This document shows positions 33,012-44,255 of a stretch of 64,000 nucleotides of DNA, one piece after another. The notes beneath the pieces were generated by a model, which worked only from the letters and a program-made list of their open reading frames with translations, searched no databases and was not told the origin of the DNA. Source of the stretch: Narthecium ossifragum. Lineage: Eukaryota > Streptophyta > Magnoliopsida > Dioscoreales > Nartheciaceae. The translations under genes and the position numbers were made by a program. The stretch spans positions 10,890,048 to 10,954,047 of the forward strand of contig OY986966.1 in NCBI GenBank assembly GCA_963920575.1, read 5' to 3'. The stretch's first letter is position 1. Every line of letters begins with the position of its first letter.

Positions 33012-36000
33012 CTAGTAATCGGGTAAGCCACTTCCGTCATAATTGTCTTGATACGGGTTGAAATTGATGTCGTTAAAAGTAGACGAGCTACCATCAAAAG
33101 TTGAATCACGAGTTCTTTTTTCTAAAATTTCCTTCTTTTTTTTACGAAAATATTCACGGTCAGCTGGATCTGCTATGGCACGCAAGTCTATCTCCATAAT
33201 ATCTTTTTCTTGACGCTCACAGCGTAGTTGTAACTTGTTGCGTTCATTTTTAGCCTGCAACATCAAAAGTTGATAACACTGTGTCATAGAGTTCTCCAAT
33301 TGGGCAAAGTGCTCCCTTCTCTGCATTTGTCCTCTGTTCAAAGACTCCAAGATTTATCGATTTCACTCGACGATTGATTCAATTAGAGCACCCTTGTCTG
33401 CTGCTTGAGTCCTTCGAATCTTTTCTTTCTTTCATCCGATGGGACGACTAGATACATTAACATCATTATCGACTAATGTGGGAGAATATTCTTCATCAGC
33501 ATTCAAATTGACAGAATGTAGTGATATCGGTGCAGCTGAATCTTGTTGAGATCCTTCAACATAATCGTGTCGTTTTTGTTGCGTCAAAATGCTTTTGTTG
33601 TTGTCATCAGTCCACTTCTCAGCTTCCTTAAGAATTGACCAGACATGATCAAATTGAAAACCCTTTTTTCCCTCGGAATCTTGGCTAAATAATATTATTG
33701 CATTGTCGATCTATAACAAAATTAAACATTCAACATTATGTATAATATAAAATCATAATGTAGGTTAGAGTCCGAAATTCTTACAATGTCTGTGAGGACC
33801 TGTCCCTCTACTCCTAGGTCGACCGGCTGGGTCGGACCCGTGGCTCGTTTGATTGTTTCGCGTCGAGCGCGCGATCCGGTGGATCGTAATTTTTCTTGGA
33901 CCACAAGGGCAATTTGATAAATTGCACCTTGTCGGTTTGTTCAACACCCGCGTGTGCACACACTTACTCTGTTTGTGTTAGTGTTTGATTAGAATGGTTA
34001 GGTGAACCCGGGATCGGAAGATCCGGGCTTGGGCTTGTGTTTTAGCCCAAGTTTGTGTTTCTTGCTAAGGAGATCGATCTTCCTTGATAAGGAGATCGAT
34101 CCTTCTGTGCCAGAAAGTCTTTACGGTGGAGTTGAGAGGACGGCCGCCGTTGGCCGTCGCTCTCTCCTGTCAGAGGGAGAGAAGACTTTCTCTCCTCTCC
34201 TCCCCCTTTTCCCCTCCTTCCCCGGCTTTCCCCCATCCTTTTCTTCCTCTTCTTCCTCTTCTTCCTCTTCTCCTTCTCCTTCTTCCTTCTTCTTTCTTCT
34301 TCCCGCGAGCTCTGCTTCCCATGTTTCCGACAGCCCCTTCTTCTTCTCCGTTCTCCCTCCTCCGGTCACCGTTTTGGGTGTTCCAAGGCTCGTTGGATCT
34401 GTGGCGGCGTGAAGAAGATCCATGGTGTGGTTTGGAGCCTTGTTAGTGACTGGTTTGTGGGGAATTAGTCGAGGAGTGTGTTTCCGGTAGGTTTCTACCT
34501 ACCTGAGTTAGTTTAGGGGTTTTCTTTGGATCTAGCCGTTAGATCTTGTTGTTCTTTGTGTTGTTGGCTTCCTCTTACTTGTTATAATTTCTGGTTTAAG
34601 TTTCATAAGCTTTCGTTGAGATGTTAGTAGGATTTAAGCATGTTTAATCTCAGATTTTCCGGTTTCTGCTGTTCTTGAATAACAGCCGGTTTGCGGCGCG
34701 TTTTCCGGCCGGTACGTGCTTGTTCTTGGGTTGTGATGAACATAAGAGTTGTAGATCTTGAAATCTACTCTCACACCTAACTGATTTCATAATTTTATGA
34801 TGTTCTTACGATTTGTTATAAATTTCGTACCGGTGGGCTGCGTTGCAGCAAGTAAGTGCTAAGTTAGTTTGATTAGCAGTTTAGATTACTGGTTTTCCGT
34901 TAATCCAGCCGTTGGATGTTTCCCGATTTTGGATATGTTGATCCTAGCATGTTGATCTACTGATATCTAAGTTGGATCTCGAATCCGACGTCGTTTGGAC
35001 GTCGGCTCGACGGGTCAATTAGCCTCTAAGTAGAGGATTTTGGTGATTTAAATAATATTATATGTTCGAAACAAATAATATTATATTTTACTGTTCATCA
35101 GTGTTTTCGGGGTTACTTCCCGTTGCAGGAGTCCGCGGTTGACGGTCGTGGTACCGTCGTAATCCAGTTGGACTTGTATGCTGCCTTATCATACTATTGC
35201 ATGCTTATCTCTTATCTGTGTTGTGCATTAGTTGCATGGTTAGGGCGTGGGTGATCTGTGGGTCATCGTCCTAAGGCTGGAAGCTCAGATTTAGCCCTAG
35301 GACTGGGGTTGGGTAGTTTGGACTCGGCTCGAATTATGGTGTCCAATCAAACTTGATGATAGGCCTAGATGACTGGTACACATGTTGATTGATGATTGTA
35401 GAGGTCGTGTCGGCCTCGAGCCAGATCTTGTGGGTGCAACCGGTGTCGGTTCTTGTTCTTTGGGGGGTTGTGGGGTTAGTCCGGCCCAGGCAGTGTCTGT
35501 TTTTGCCCGCGGAGGCGACCAGTATGGGCCCAGTCCATTTTGGGTGACCATAGCTGGAACCCCGCAGTAGTGGTGACTAGTGTGGGCCCAGTCCGTTTTG
35601 GGCGATCACAGCTGAAACCCTGCGACACTAGGTGTATACAGGATGGACCCAGTCCTTTGGGGTGACCATGGTTGGGTAGGCCTAGGGACACCAGCAAAGG
35701 GTTGTGGGACCCTTTCTGCACACCCAAGTCTGGCTTGGGGGCGACACTGTTGTGTTTCCCTCTTCCTTCTGTATGACGTAGTATAGAACCCTACTGAGCT
35801 TTATGCTCACTCCTACCCGGGCCGCGTTTTGCAGATGCTGGCATCAGTTCTTCTTCTGTAGCCCTTACCGGGCAATTGGTCAGCGGTGCAGCGGCGCCAG
35901 GCGGAGTCTGAGAGATGGTGATCTTTTACTGCTTTTAACCTATGTTAGATAGCTTCCTACGGGAGTAATGTTGTATTTGGATCTTCCCCTCTCCGAGGAT

Positions 36001-36509
36001 ATGTATATTAAATTCACTTGGGTTTTGTAATCTGAGGTTCGAGGCTTGTAATTTAATTATGTCTTTTTTAAATTGAGGGTGTTTTGATGAATTGTTAGGA
36101 AGACCAATAGGTTAGAGGGAACCCTCGCCTTTATTTTCCGCGGTTTGTTAGGTTTCAATTCGCGTCGCCCGGCCCGGTTGAGCTAGGGTCGGGGCGCGAC
36201 AATGTCAATCTCTGAAGCGCCACTTGGATTGAGTCCTTCAACTTGGCGAACACATCCTCGAAAATTGTTGATAGCTTTCATAATGATAGTCATTCCACAT
36301 TGGACGGATTTGTTTGAGCGCTCACGAGTGATGTGAGCTAGAAGGTTGCTATTGTATATAACTGAAATGCGCTCCCACAACTTATCTCTTTTTTTATTAG
36401 TACCTGTCACTGGATCTTGAGAAACCTCGAGCCATGCATTACAGATGATCTTGTCTTCTTCATTAGTGAATGATTGACCGCGAAAAGCCAATCGTGCACT
36501 GGAATTCAT
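33012..36509 (-). pseudogene. PIF1 partner ORF: Myb/SANT-like with NAM-associated tail
   Basis: Exon 1 (ATG 36509, down to 36202 and then 33790-33785) has a Myb/SANT-like fold: RGQSFTNEEDKIICNAWLEV and SVIYNSNLLAHITRERSNKS with KSVQCGM. An intron, GTAAGA to TTATAG, spans 33784-33711. Exon 2 (33710-33012) has the NAM-associated tail (SRPIG-KKEK region, then REHFAQLENSMTQCYQLLML). Stops occur at the position after SRPIG (TGA in place of an Arg codon) and in the VE-NR region, so it is inactive. In this family the ORF helps the transposase bind DNA. Solo LTR F lies in exon 1. A TATA box (CTATAAATAG on the minus strand, 36586-36577) supports the ATG at 36509. Confidence 0.82.
33791..36201 (+). mobile_element. 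F: solo Tekay-like LTR, TSD ATGTC
   Basis: This 2411-bp unit runs from TGTGAGGACCTGTCCC to GGTCGGGGCGCGACA, flanked by ATGTC (33786-33790 and 36202-36206). It is related to C, D and G but lies in the plus orientation. It has a GATCGATC pair (34072-34100), a (CTT)n tract at 34238-34310, and no internal sequence. It sits in exon 1 of the PIF1 partner ORF, 6 bp from the splice donor. Confidence 0.95.
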
Positions 36510-36624
36510 GTTTCCGCTTACCTTGTTTTGAGAGGAGGAGGAAGAAGATGTGGGATTTTTGAAGATGAAGATATGACTATTTATAGTGGATATGAAACCC
36601 AACTACCATGAGATCGATTGATAT

Positions 36625-36780
36625 AAAAGTGAGTGATTAAGGATATGATTTGTCAGACTTTATCATGACTTGTCAGTGAGTGGGCAAGGATATGATTTGT
36701 CAAGTTTTATCATGGCTTGCTAGTGAGTGGTCAAGGATATGATTTGTCAAGCTGTCTTTTTTATGATAGTTACATGACTT
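36625..36780. repeat. Short tandem repeat upstream of the PIF1 partner ORF
   Basis: About two and a half copies of a unit near 50-55 bp, with the core AAGGATATGATTTGTCAAG followed by TTTTATCATGGCTTG and GTGAGTGG. It lies directly upstream of the minus-strand TATA box at 36577-36586. Confidence 0.6.
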
Positions 36781-37336
36781 GGCAGGCTTTGTTATGATTT
36801 TAATAGATATGATAAGAGCATCATGTTGATAAATATGGACTTGTTAAGCTTTATCAGGATTTTGGTAGATATGATGCTTCTCTTATTCTCTTACAACAAA
36901 ATTTGATGGTCTGAAGTAAATCCAAGGCTACATGAGTATATATACTCCTCCATAAATAACCTAATCCGGGTCGGGTCAAAAGACAAAATAGGCTGCCCCG
37001 GACCCCGTTAAGACGTAGTGTGTCATAGTCGAGCCAGCGACAGAATCCAAAACATCCAATACACAACAACAATATTAGTCTCGTTTCGAAGATATTGACG
37101 ATATCTTTGCCATGATATTAATCTTATGAATATAATATATTATAATTAAAAGCTATTTATATTATATATATTAGTTATGTTTTAATAAGAGGGGCATAGA
37201 ATGTATTTAGGAGAAATATTGAAATGAAGAAACAATATAGAGAATGATGATTGAAGTTGCCATCCTCCAAAACACCTTTATGAATTTTTTATGATTGTTA
37301 GATTCTCCATTTTAGAGAGTGTGGTCGGAGATTCTC
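36781..37336. other. AT-rich stretch, no gene
   Basis: No ORF with support. A block at 37074-37128 (ATTAGTCTCG, GAAGATATTGACGATATC) resembles 31126-31170 in the same direction. This may mark a direct repeat around the inserted PIF1 block. Confidence 0.4.
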
Positions 37337-37714
37337 TGAGAACGGTATGACATTCGAATACAGTGTAGAACAGTGAAGTAGTGTAAGTAGACTTTGGGTT
37401 TAATTAAGCGAAAAAGTAAATTAAAAAAAATGATATAGTTGATGTGTCTGATGAGAGAGAGAGTCTTTTAAGGCGACTCATGGATTTGATGTAGGGAGGA
37501 CTTTTGATTGTTGTGGACAGAATGTCATCATCATTGTTAACCATATTTGAAGAAAAGGAGTTTCAAAAATTTAAGTTCAATGGACGGGTTCAATAGACGG
37601 GTTAGATTTTTTAACTGCCAACATTTGCTGGTATACAGGCAATTTGGCCTTTTAAATTAGGGAGAAGGGTTTATGGGGGCTGAAAAAAAATAGGTTTCAA
37701 CAATAGGTCAATTT
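37337..37714. repeat. Reductase 3' flank, copy 1, distal part
   Basis: This matches 43891-44255 closely (TGAGAACGGTATGA at the start, TAGGTCAA near the end) with scattered differences and a few short indels. Together with 30963-31031 it makes copy 1, split by the PIF1 block. Confidence 0.85.
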
Positions 37715-38199
37715 TGCAGCCCATCCAGCTGCATTTATGCAGCTCCCTCCATCCGGATGTCCAGCTGCATAAATGCAGTATTATTATTTAATAATATTTA
37801 TAATTCTCATATTACCTTTTATATTCTTCTCATCTAATTTTAAATTACTAATATATCCTACCGCTAAAGTACATTAACTACAATAACTTACGTAACTTTA
37901 AAATTACTGATTTATTTAGAATAAATAATATATCAATCGAAAACTCTTGTCGATCCCTACAAAACAAGACTAATATTGAATATTTTTTAATTATTATTTA
38001 TCTAATTGTATATAAATTATTTTTTTACTGATTTTTTTTCATCATTGGGTTTTTAAATTATACATCAGTACGTCAGTTTTTAATGAAATTAATTCTAATT
38101 GTAATTACATTATCTAAAGGTATTTGTGCAAAATACTAAAATGAAGACGAATCTTACACACTAAACATTGAGAATTTCAATTTAATATGCATTAAGACG

Positions 38200-38718
38200 T
38201 GAAAAACATTGAATATAGATAAAAACGTGTGCTCTTCATTGTCATGTCGTTCCCACAAATGTTCAATCAGTGCATTTCGAAGTGCAAAATGTGCTTCTTT
38301 GACCTTAATCTTTTTATGTTGATTAAGAAACTGGTGAAATCATTCGGATTCACTTACCTTCATCTCATCAACATGTTGAGTACGTGGAGTAGAAATGACA
38401 GCACTTTCATCTTCATCTCGTTCATCTTCGACAATCATATTGTGCATTATATCACAAGCAGTCATGATATCATGTAACACACGTTTATCCCATAAACGTG
38501 CTGGGTCATTAACAATGGCAAATCTTGATTAAAGAACTCCAAATGCCCGCTCTACATCTTTCTGGCATGCTTCTTGCATCATTGTGAAATATTTTTTCTT
38601 TTTATCTTGTGACTAAGAAATGGTTTGAACAAGTGTCGACCATTTCAGGTATATGCCATCGGCTAAATAATAACCAATGTCATAATTTTTTCCTTGAATT
38701 GTATAATGACCAAGATGG
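38200..38718 (-). pseudogene. PIF2 transposase, C-terminal fragment
   Basis: The minus strand reads YDIGYYLADGIYLKWSTLVQ, then YFTMMQEACQKDVERAFGVL, IMHNMIVEDERDEDES and a tail FHQFLNQHKKIKVKEAHFAL ending near WERHDN. The catalytic Glu (DVERAF) is retained, unlike PIF1. At least three in-frame stops occur. The 5' part is cut off by the S3 LTR at 38719. Confidence 0.85.
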
Positions 38719-41700
38719 TAATGAGTCACTAAATATTCATAATTAAACCCCTTAAATTACCTTTGTTAGCCCGAGAGTGTTTGTATTTGATAGTTTGTTA
38801 GTTGATTTCAGGTTTAATCATGTTTTGAGAAGAAATGCAGGAAATTCGACTAAAATGACTAAATAAACTACTTCGTCGACCGTCAGTAATATATTCGCCA
38901 GGTATTTAACAAAGGTCCAAATATTCTAAAACTTTGGGATATTTTATAAGACTCAGAGATCTACAACGTTTCTGTTGGACACTTTTCGAGATTCCTGATG
39001 GTGTGATAGCAGATTTGAAGAATACATGAAGAGACATAAGTTGGAAAGCTGCACCATCGAAGCTCAAGAGAATATTCTTCAAATATTCTAGATAACTCCG
39101 AATATTATGACATCTTCTGGATCTGATCGAAGACTTCCTAATCTACATCTTTCGTGTTGGACGCGTTTTCCGATCCAGGACGAATTGGACCCAGTTGCGA
39201 CCGGAATAGGCTGCCAGGATCAATTCAGGAAATCCGAATTGCACTAGAGTCCAACTCAACTAAACCCTAGTTTTGGGAGTTCCCCTATATATATGATTTT
39301 TAATCCCTTTGGAGGGGCTCTTCCTTGGCCCTTTGGCTGAGCCTTCTTGGTCCTTTTTCTTCCTTCTTTTACATAGGTTAGGTTAGATCTTTGGGGGAAG
39401 ATTCATGGGTGGAGCGGGGCGACAGCCTTCATCAACGGATCTCCTTCCTAAAGATGAGTAGCTAAACTTTAACCAAGGAATTCTTATGATGTAACTAAGA
39501 TTTCTATTAGGGATTTCTAAGATTTAGGGCTGGTACACCTTCTTGAATGGTTTGTATGGATTGATCTTAATTTCGTTATGAACTTAGTGTTGGTTTATTG
39601 TTGGATGTTTGGATTGTTCTAACATGTCTTAGATCTAGAGCTAGTGCATGTTAGGGCTTGGATTAGATTCATCTAATAAGAGGATCATGCTAGTACCATG
39701 GTATCTCAGATGAAATCTTCTTCGTGATTAGAGATTGTATAGTGCTAGAACCACTATAGTAGTGCTAGTGTCACACCCCGACCCAGAAAACCCATCCAGG
39801 ACGGGGCGTGAGGGTTCCTATCACTATTCATCTTCAATCGGCGCGATACAAAGCGGAAAAGACGGATAATTTAAACAATTGTATTCCAGAGATGAACATA
39901 TATTCAATTCATATAACATCAGTTGTACTATTCCATATTCGATACAAAATCTTCCAAGAGACCTCAAAAGTTTACAACATATACATATATATCAAAAGGG
40001 TACAACAGTTAATCCTCCAACAACCTCAAGCGCCTCTGGATGTACTCGCGCCGCCAAAGGCCGATCCTGCCAGCTCCACGGAAGAAGAACTGCCGCCTGC
40101 ACCTGCAAACACAGCCCGGGTAGGATTGAGCGATAAACTCAGTAGGGTTCTACTCTACGGCACACTGAAAGGAGGAAAACAACAACAATGTTGTCTCCCC
40201 GCTCAAGCCTAAGGAATGCCACGGGGTCCCACAACCCCTGTCGACTCCCCAAGGGATCCTACTCTTCTCAACCGACCACGCTGGGAACATCAACCAACAC
40301 GCTGGGAGGAAAAGAACCAGAACCAGTAGGATCACCGCTACCTAGCAGGGAACCACTGCCTGGGGACCAAGTCAGGGACATCGACAACCATCCTTAAGAC
40401 TTAGCCTTGGAAGACAACACGACCTCTAAACCTCAAAACCAGATCAAGTCAACTATCGCAAATCCTCAACACATGAGATTCAGATTTAATACAATCACAC
40501 CCTAATCCTGACTACCCAACCACGGCCCTAAGGCTAGATCCGAGCTACCCGAGAGCCTCGGATCGGCGACCCAAACCATCGCCCGCCTAACCTCAAATGC
40601 CTCTAATGTACACAATGCGTGAACCTATGCAAACATCTATCCTAGATGTCTCTATATGCCACATCATCAATTTCAGGTTCACAGATATACAATAGCCCTC
40701 GGCACTCGTCGGCAATAGGCTAAGTTCCACAATTCCTCATTATCCAACGGTCGACCGTCAGGTAAGATGAAAAAGGGAGAGAGCCCGCGGTCGATCGATC
40801 CATCGACCGTGGGAGTTCAAAATCCCGACAGAGCCCGACGGTCGATCCGACGGTCGACCGTCAGGCCCAGAAAACACAAATCAATACTTGACGGTCGATG
40901 CACCGATCGACCGTCGAGTCTCAGGCACAGTTCATCAGAACAGTGTCAAAAATCCATTTTCTTAGATTTCAAGGATCAAATCAAATTGGAAAACAATGAG
41001 ATTTTGCAAGCAAGTGTATTTCTCGATGGGAAATCCAATGGTATAAAGAAATCTCATTTTTGACGGTTAAATCTCCTATCTAGGTCCAAATGGGCGAAAA
41101 CCGACAAAAAGGCGATAATACAGAAACCAACCGTTAGAATACCGAATTCGCAACGTAGGAATACAGGAAAAGAACAACACCACATGTACAAGGAGCTACA
41201 AAGCATTCTAACACGTATTCCTACAGCGAAAAGGCAATAAACCTATCCTAGGAGAGCCCGATCCTAAGATCGAGGTAGAAACACCTACTTGAGCAAGTAG
41301 GGTAGCTCCTCCACGCGTCCAACCAGTCGAGCCGTCAAGATCCACGCTCCGAAAGCCGCGTCTCCGAGCCCTAGCTCAGCCGAAGGAGAGAGAAGGAGAG
41401 AAAATGACATGAGAAGAAGAGAAGGAAAGAGAAGAAAGGGACAGGGCTTATATAGAAACTCTGGATCTATCTCAGCCGTCCGATTCGATCTTTCCCGATC
41501 GGACGCACCATAGGGATTCTAATCAAACACATACATCAATCCAAGGCCATGGGTGCAACGCGGGTGTGAAACCGATCACCAGTGGACATATTTTCCAAAA
41601 TGCCCCCGGGGTCCAAACCGCCACACGATCGCCCGATCGTGCCCGACGCGGAACCAAACCAACAGGAAACCGGCTCTCGACCCTCGTGGTCGAGCCAGGT

Positions 41701-42322
41701 CTCAGGGACGGGCCCTCACAGCTAGAACCACTACGTTCTATCCCTAATCCTCCATATATCCTATCTTTGTAGTTTTGGCCATCAAGATACTAAACTCATC
41801 TTGATCTTACACCTAAATCCATATCATTACTATTACTTGCGATGAATTCATCCTAATCAGAGGATTCATTAGCAGTGAACGTAACTAATCATTTGATCAC
41901 TGAATTTTAGATAACTAATCGTGCCGACAAGAAATCCTAACCAGAACTTGTTGAGTGATAGGGAGAACTAGCCATTCACCTATCAACCATTAGGAAAACC
42001 ATTCAGGTTAGTTAGCTATTTATATTCTTAGGAAGACCTGGTAGAATCCTGGTTATTGATTAAGAATTCCCTGGTACCTTTTCTCGTATTTATTAATCAT
42101 TTAGAATAAACTTAGTTTAATTTCAATTCTGAACCTTTTCCCAACTTATCGGTAGGAATACTTAGATTGAGTTTAGTAGTTTAATTATTTTCCTATGCAT
42201 TCCCTATGGATTCGACTCGGACTCACTGTTCACTACCCCTAAAGTAGTTAGTTAGTAGTTTGATTATAAATTTGTAATTTTGATCGGGCGCATTAAGCCG
42301 CGACACTTTTCAAGTTCTATCA
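38719..42322 (+). repeat. S3 LTR (Athila-type, 5' LTR), holding solo LTR B2
   Basis: It starts TAATGAGTCACTAAATATTC (compare the S2 minus strand TGATGAGTCACTAAAT) and ends TTCAAGTTCTATCA at 42322, directly before a primer site. Without B2 it is about 1647 bp. It lies in the plus direction. Confidence 0.85.
39769..41720 (-). mobile_element. B2: solo B-type LTR, TSD GCTAG
   Basis: This 1952-bp unit runs from TGTCACACCCCGACCC to GGGCCCTCACA, with GCTAG at 39764-39768 and 41721-41725. It lacks about 450-500 bp of the B1 LTR, including the first hairpins; three remain at 40748-40918 (arms ACGGTCGAC, GGTCGATCGATCC and GACGGTCGATG types). Confidence 0.94.
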
Positions 42323-42328
42323 AAATTT

Positions 42329-42346
42329 TGGCGCCGTTGCCGGGGA
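42329..42346 (+). other. Primer-binding site of the S3 element
   Basis: TGGCGCCGTTGCCGGGGA, the same Athila-type site as in element A, 6 bp after the LTR end at 42322. It proves that S3 is the 5' LTR of an Athila-type element in the plus direction. Confidence 0.92.
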
Positions 42347-42615
42347 GTGCTATAGGAGATGATTGAATTGTTTTGCTTAGTCTAATATTCATTGTAAATA
42401 TCTTTAGTTTAAATTTTGTTTCATATCTAAAATAAAAAAATAAAAAAAAGAGAGTCGTACTTACATTGCTATATTTTTTTTGTGTTGTTAGGAGACGCCG
42501 ACGCGAGAAAAATCAACGATCCACGATCGAAGAAGGACGTCTCGTGCTTGGACCAGCCCCTTGTAACGTATTTCTGAACTTTTGACTTGGTTATTGTTTA
42601 TTTGATTATTTATAC

Positions 42616-43254
42616 ATGGCCGATGAGTATATGCCATCGGGTGCTACAATGAACGATTACTTTTTACCATCTAATTATGCACCCGCCTATGTTAACGATA
42701 CTTTTGATTTCTCAAACCCGGCTTATGATTCTCATTCATACACATATGATCCGGATTTGAATGAACATCCATACCTTGATTGGCGATTCCAATGTTACTA
42801 TCATCCCAATGTTCAACTACAATATATGAGTATACCGGACCAATACTTTACACCTAGTTTTGAATCGTTTTATCTTTCTCAAACACAATACCGACCACCC
42901 CAACATTGGTATGAGCCATCCCTTTCCCTTGCACCACAACCACAAGAAGATCCATCTTTAGATGAAAGGATTCTTAAAGCTTTAGAGGCTTTTAAAGCAC
43001 AAAATCAACTTATACATTCTCACTCGCAGTTATTAGCCAATATAGAAGCCCAAATTGGACAACTAGCTTCTTTGATGGATTCATATTATGATGAGGTTGA
43101 TAGTTGTGTGAATGAGGTAGTGCCTTCTAATGTTAATGATAATGCTTATGATGCTCATCTTACCAATGTTTATGATACATGCAATGATGAGATTCCTTTT
43201 GAAGTATTACCGGTTCGTGATATTTTCGGCAAAAAAATAAGCAATTTTGAATAG
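42616..43254 (+). CDS. S3 element: short gag-derived ORF (no capsid, no knuckle)
   Basis: An unbroken 212-codon frame. It aligns with the middle of element A gag: YDSHSYTYDPDLNEHPYLDW corresponds to the A segment around YDPYSNTYNPSLRDHPNFSW (about residues 369-390), and DERILKALEAFKAQNQLIHS with its continuation to AQIGQLASLMDS corresponds to A residues 485-525. The capsid domain and CCHC knuckle that precede these in A are absent, and no protease or pol follows. The segment is acidic and Tyr/Asn-rich with a coiled-coil-like helix. The 5' leader is 42347-42615. The element may be a non-autonomous Athila derivative. Confidence 0.7.
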   Translation: MADEYMPSGATMNDYFLPSNYAPAYVNDTFDFSNPAYDSHSYTYDPDLNEHPYLDWRFQCYYHPNVQLQYMSIPDQYFTPSFESFYLSQTQYRPPQHWYEPSLSLAPQPQEDPSLDERILKALEAFKAQNQLIHSHSQLLANIEAQIGQLASLMDSYYDEVDSCVNEVVPSNVNDNAYDAHLTNVYDTCNDEIPFEVLPVRDIFGKKISNFE

Positions 43255-43501
43255 AAACATAAGGCAACCACAATGTGGAGGATCTTCAGCACTCGGAGGA
43301 GCTGAGTATGGAGGAAGTCAGTACATAGGTACTGGCAACGAAGGTGGTCAGTACGGAGGATATCATTATGGAGAAGGCCAGTACGGAGGAAGCCAATATG
43401 GAGAAAGCCAGTACGGGGGAGCTGGGTATGGAGAAGGTCAGCACGGAGGAAGTGCACATGGGAGTGGCAGTGAATTCGGCGATGACCTGCCGAAAAATTA
43501 G
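43247..43501 (+). CDS. Gly/Tyr/Gln-rich ORF of unknown origin
   Basis: It overlaps the end of the gag-derived frame and encodes 84 residues with repeats of the type YGGSQYGESQYGG and YGEGQHGG, ending GSEFGDDLPKN. Repeat units are about 15-18 bp (CAGTACGGAGGA). It could be the end of a PIF2 gene or a separate captured piece. I do not recognise it. An AT-rich tail with several copies of TTTTCTATATTTTCTGTAAT-like words follows at 43510-43650, like a 3' UTR. Confidence 0.4.
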   Translation: MNRNIRQPQCGGSSALGGAEYGGSQYIGTGNEGGQYGGYHYGEGQYGGSQYGESQYGGAGYGEGQHGGSAHGSGSEFGDDLPKN

Positions 43502-43820
43502 TATTTTTTATTTTATGTACTCTTTTTTATTATTAATTGCTGACATGTAATGTTTTCTGTATTTTCTTTAATCATGTAATTTTTTTCTATATTTTCTGTA
43601 ATTTTGTGATGTTTTCTATATGATAGTTAATTATATAATATATTCTATATTTTATGCACACTTTTTTATTATTAATTGCCTTGACTATAAAATATTGTTA
43701 TTGAGATTGAATCTTTTTTTTTAGAGGCCTTCCATTGGAGTTAATCAACTCCATTACTCTATATTTGGAGGAGAAATGACATTTGCTAGCTGCATGAATG
43801 CAGCTCGTGTTGGAGATGCT

Positions 43821-44255
43821 CTGAAGCTACTAGATTGGTGTTTGTTGCTGGCTTTTAATTGATGTAGTTGATGTCCGAACGCAGTGTGTGTGAGAACGGT
43901 ATGAAGTCCGAATACAGTGTAGAACGATGAAGTGGTGTAAGTAGTCTTTGGGCTCAATTAAGCGAAAAAGTAAATTAAAAAAACAAGATGTAGTTGATGT
44001 GTCTGATGAGAGAGAGAGTCTTTTAAGGCGACTCATGGATTTGATGTAGGGAGGACTTTTGATTGTTGTGATTAGAGTGTCATCATCATTGCTAACCAGA
44101 TTTGAACAAAAGGAGTTTCAAAATTTTAAGTTCAATGGACGTGTTAGATTTTTTAACTGCCAACATTTGCCGGCAGGCAATTTGGCCTTTTAAATTAGGG
44201 AGAAGGGTCAACAGGGGCTGAAAAAAAATAGGGTTCGGTAATAGGTCAAATTTTT
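43821..44255. repeat. Reductase 3' flank, copy 2 (uninterrupted)
   Basis: A continuous copy of the segments found split at 30963-31031 and 37337-37714. At the point where copy 1 is interrupted it reads CGCAGTGTGTGTGAGAACGG. Its left border abuts the PIF2 right end (GGAGATGCTCT). Confidence 0.85.

Larger units (their letters stand above)
31341..36900. mobile_element. PIF1: PIF/Harbinger element, interrupted by solo LTR F
   Basis: It has a transposase on the plus strand (31619-32837) and a Myb/SANT-type partner ORF on the minus strand (36509-33012), convergent, as in two-gene Harbinger elements. Each gene has its own TATA box. I could not define terminal inverted repeats, so the ends are approximate. 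The flanking copy of the reductase 3' region suggests that the whole inserted block runs from 31032 to 37336. Confidence 0.8.
37715..43820. mobile_element. PIF2: second PIF/Harbinger element, holding S3
   Basis: The left end has AGCTGCATTTATGCAGCT (37727-37744) and the right end AGCTGCATGAATGCAGCT (43788-43805), both near the outer edge. The right end finishes GTTGGAGATGCTCT, typical of PIF-type ends in plants. The transposase C-terminus is on the minus strand at 38718-38200. The middle is occupied by the S3 element. The boundaries are inferred. Confidence 0.6.

Noticed and set aside
32834..33109. Minus-strand frame of FAFGVVVFAF-type repeats
   Set aside because: It comes from a short tandem repeat (AAATACAACCACACCGAAAG type) after the transposase stop; hydrophobic repeats are a translation artefact.
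31032..37336. Terminal inverted repeats for the PIF1 block (CTCTCGGAGAGTC against GAGAATCTCCGAC)
   Set aside because: The match is too weak and gapped to call; element ends were left approximate.
43821..44255. A second reductase gene or pseudogene
   Set aside because: Only the 3' flank is duplicated; no coding sequence is found in copy 2.
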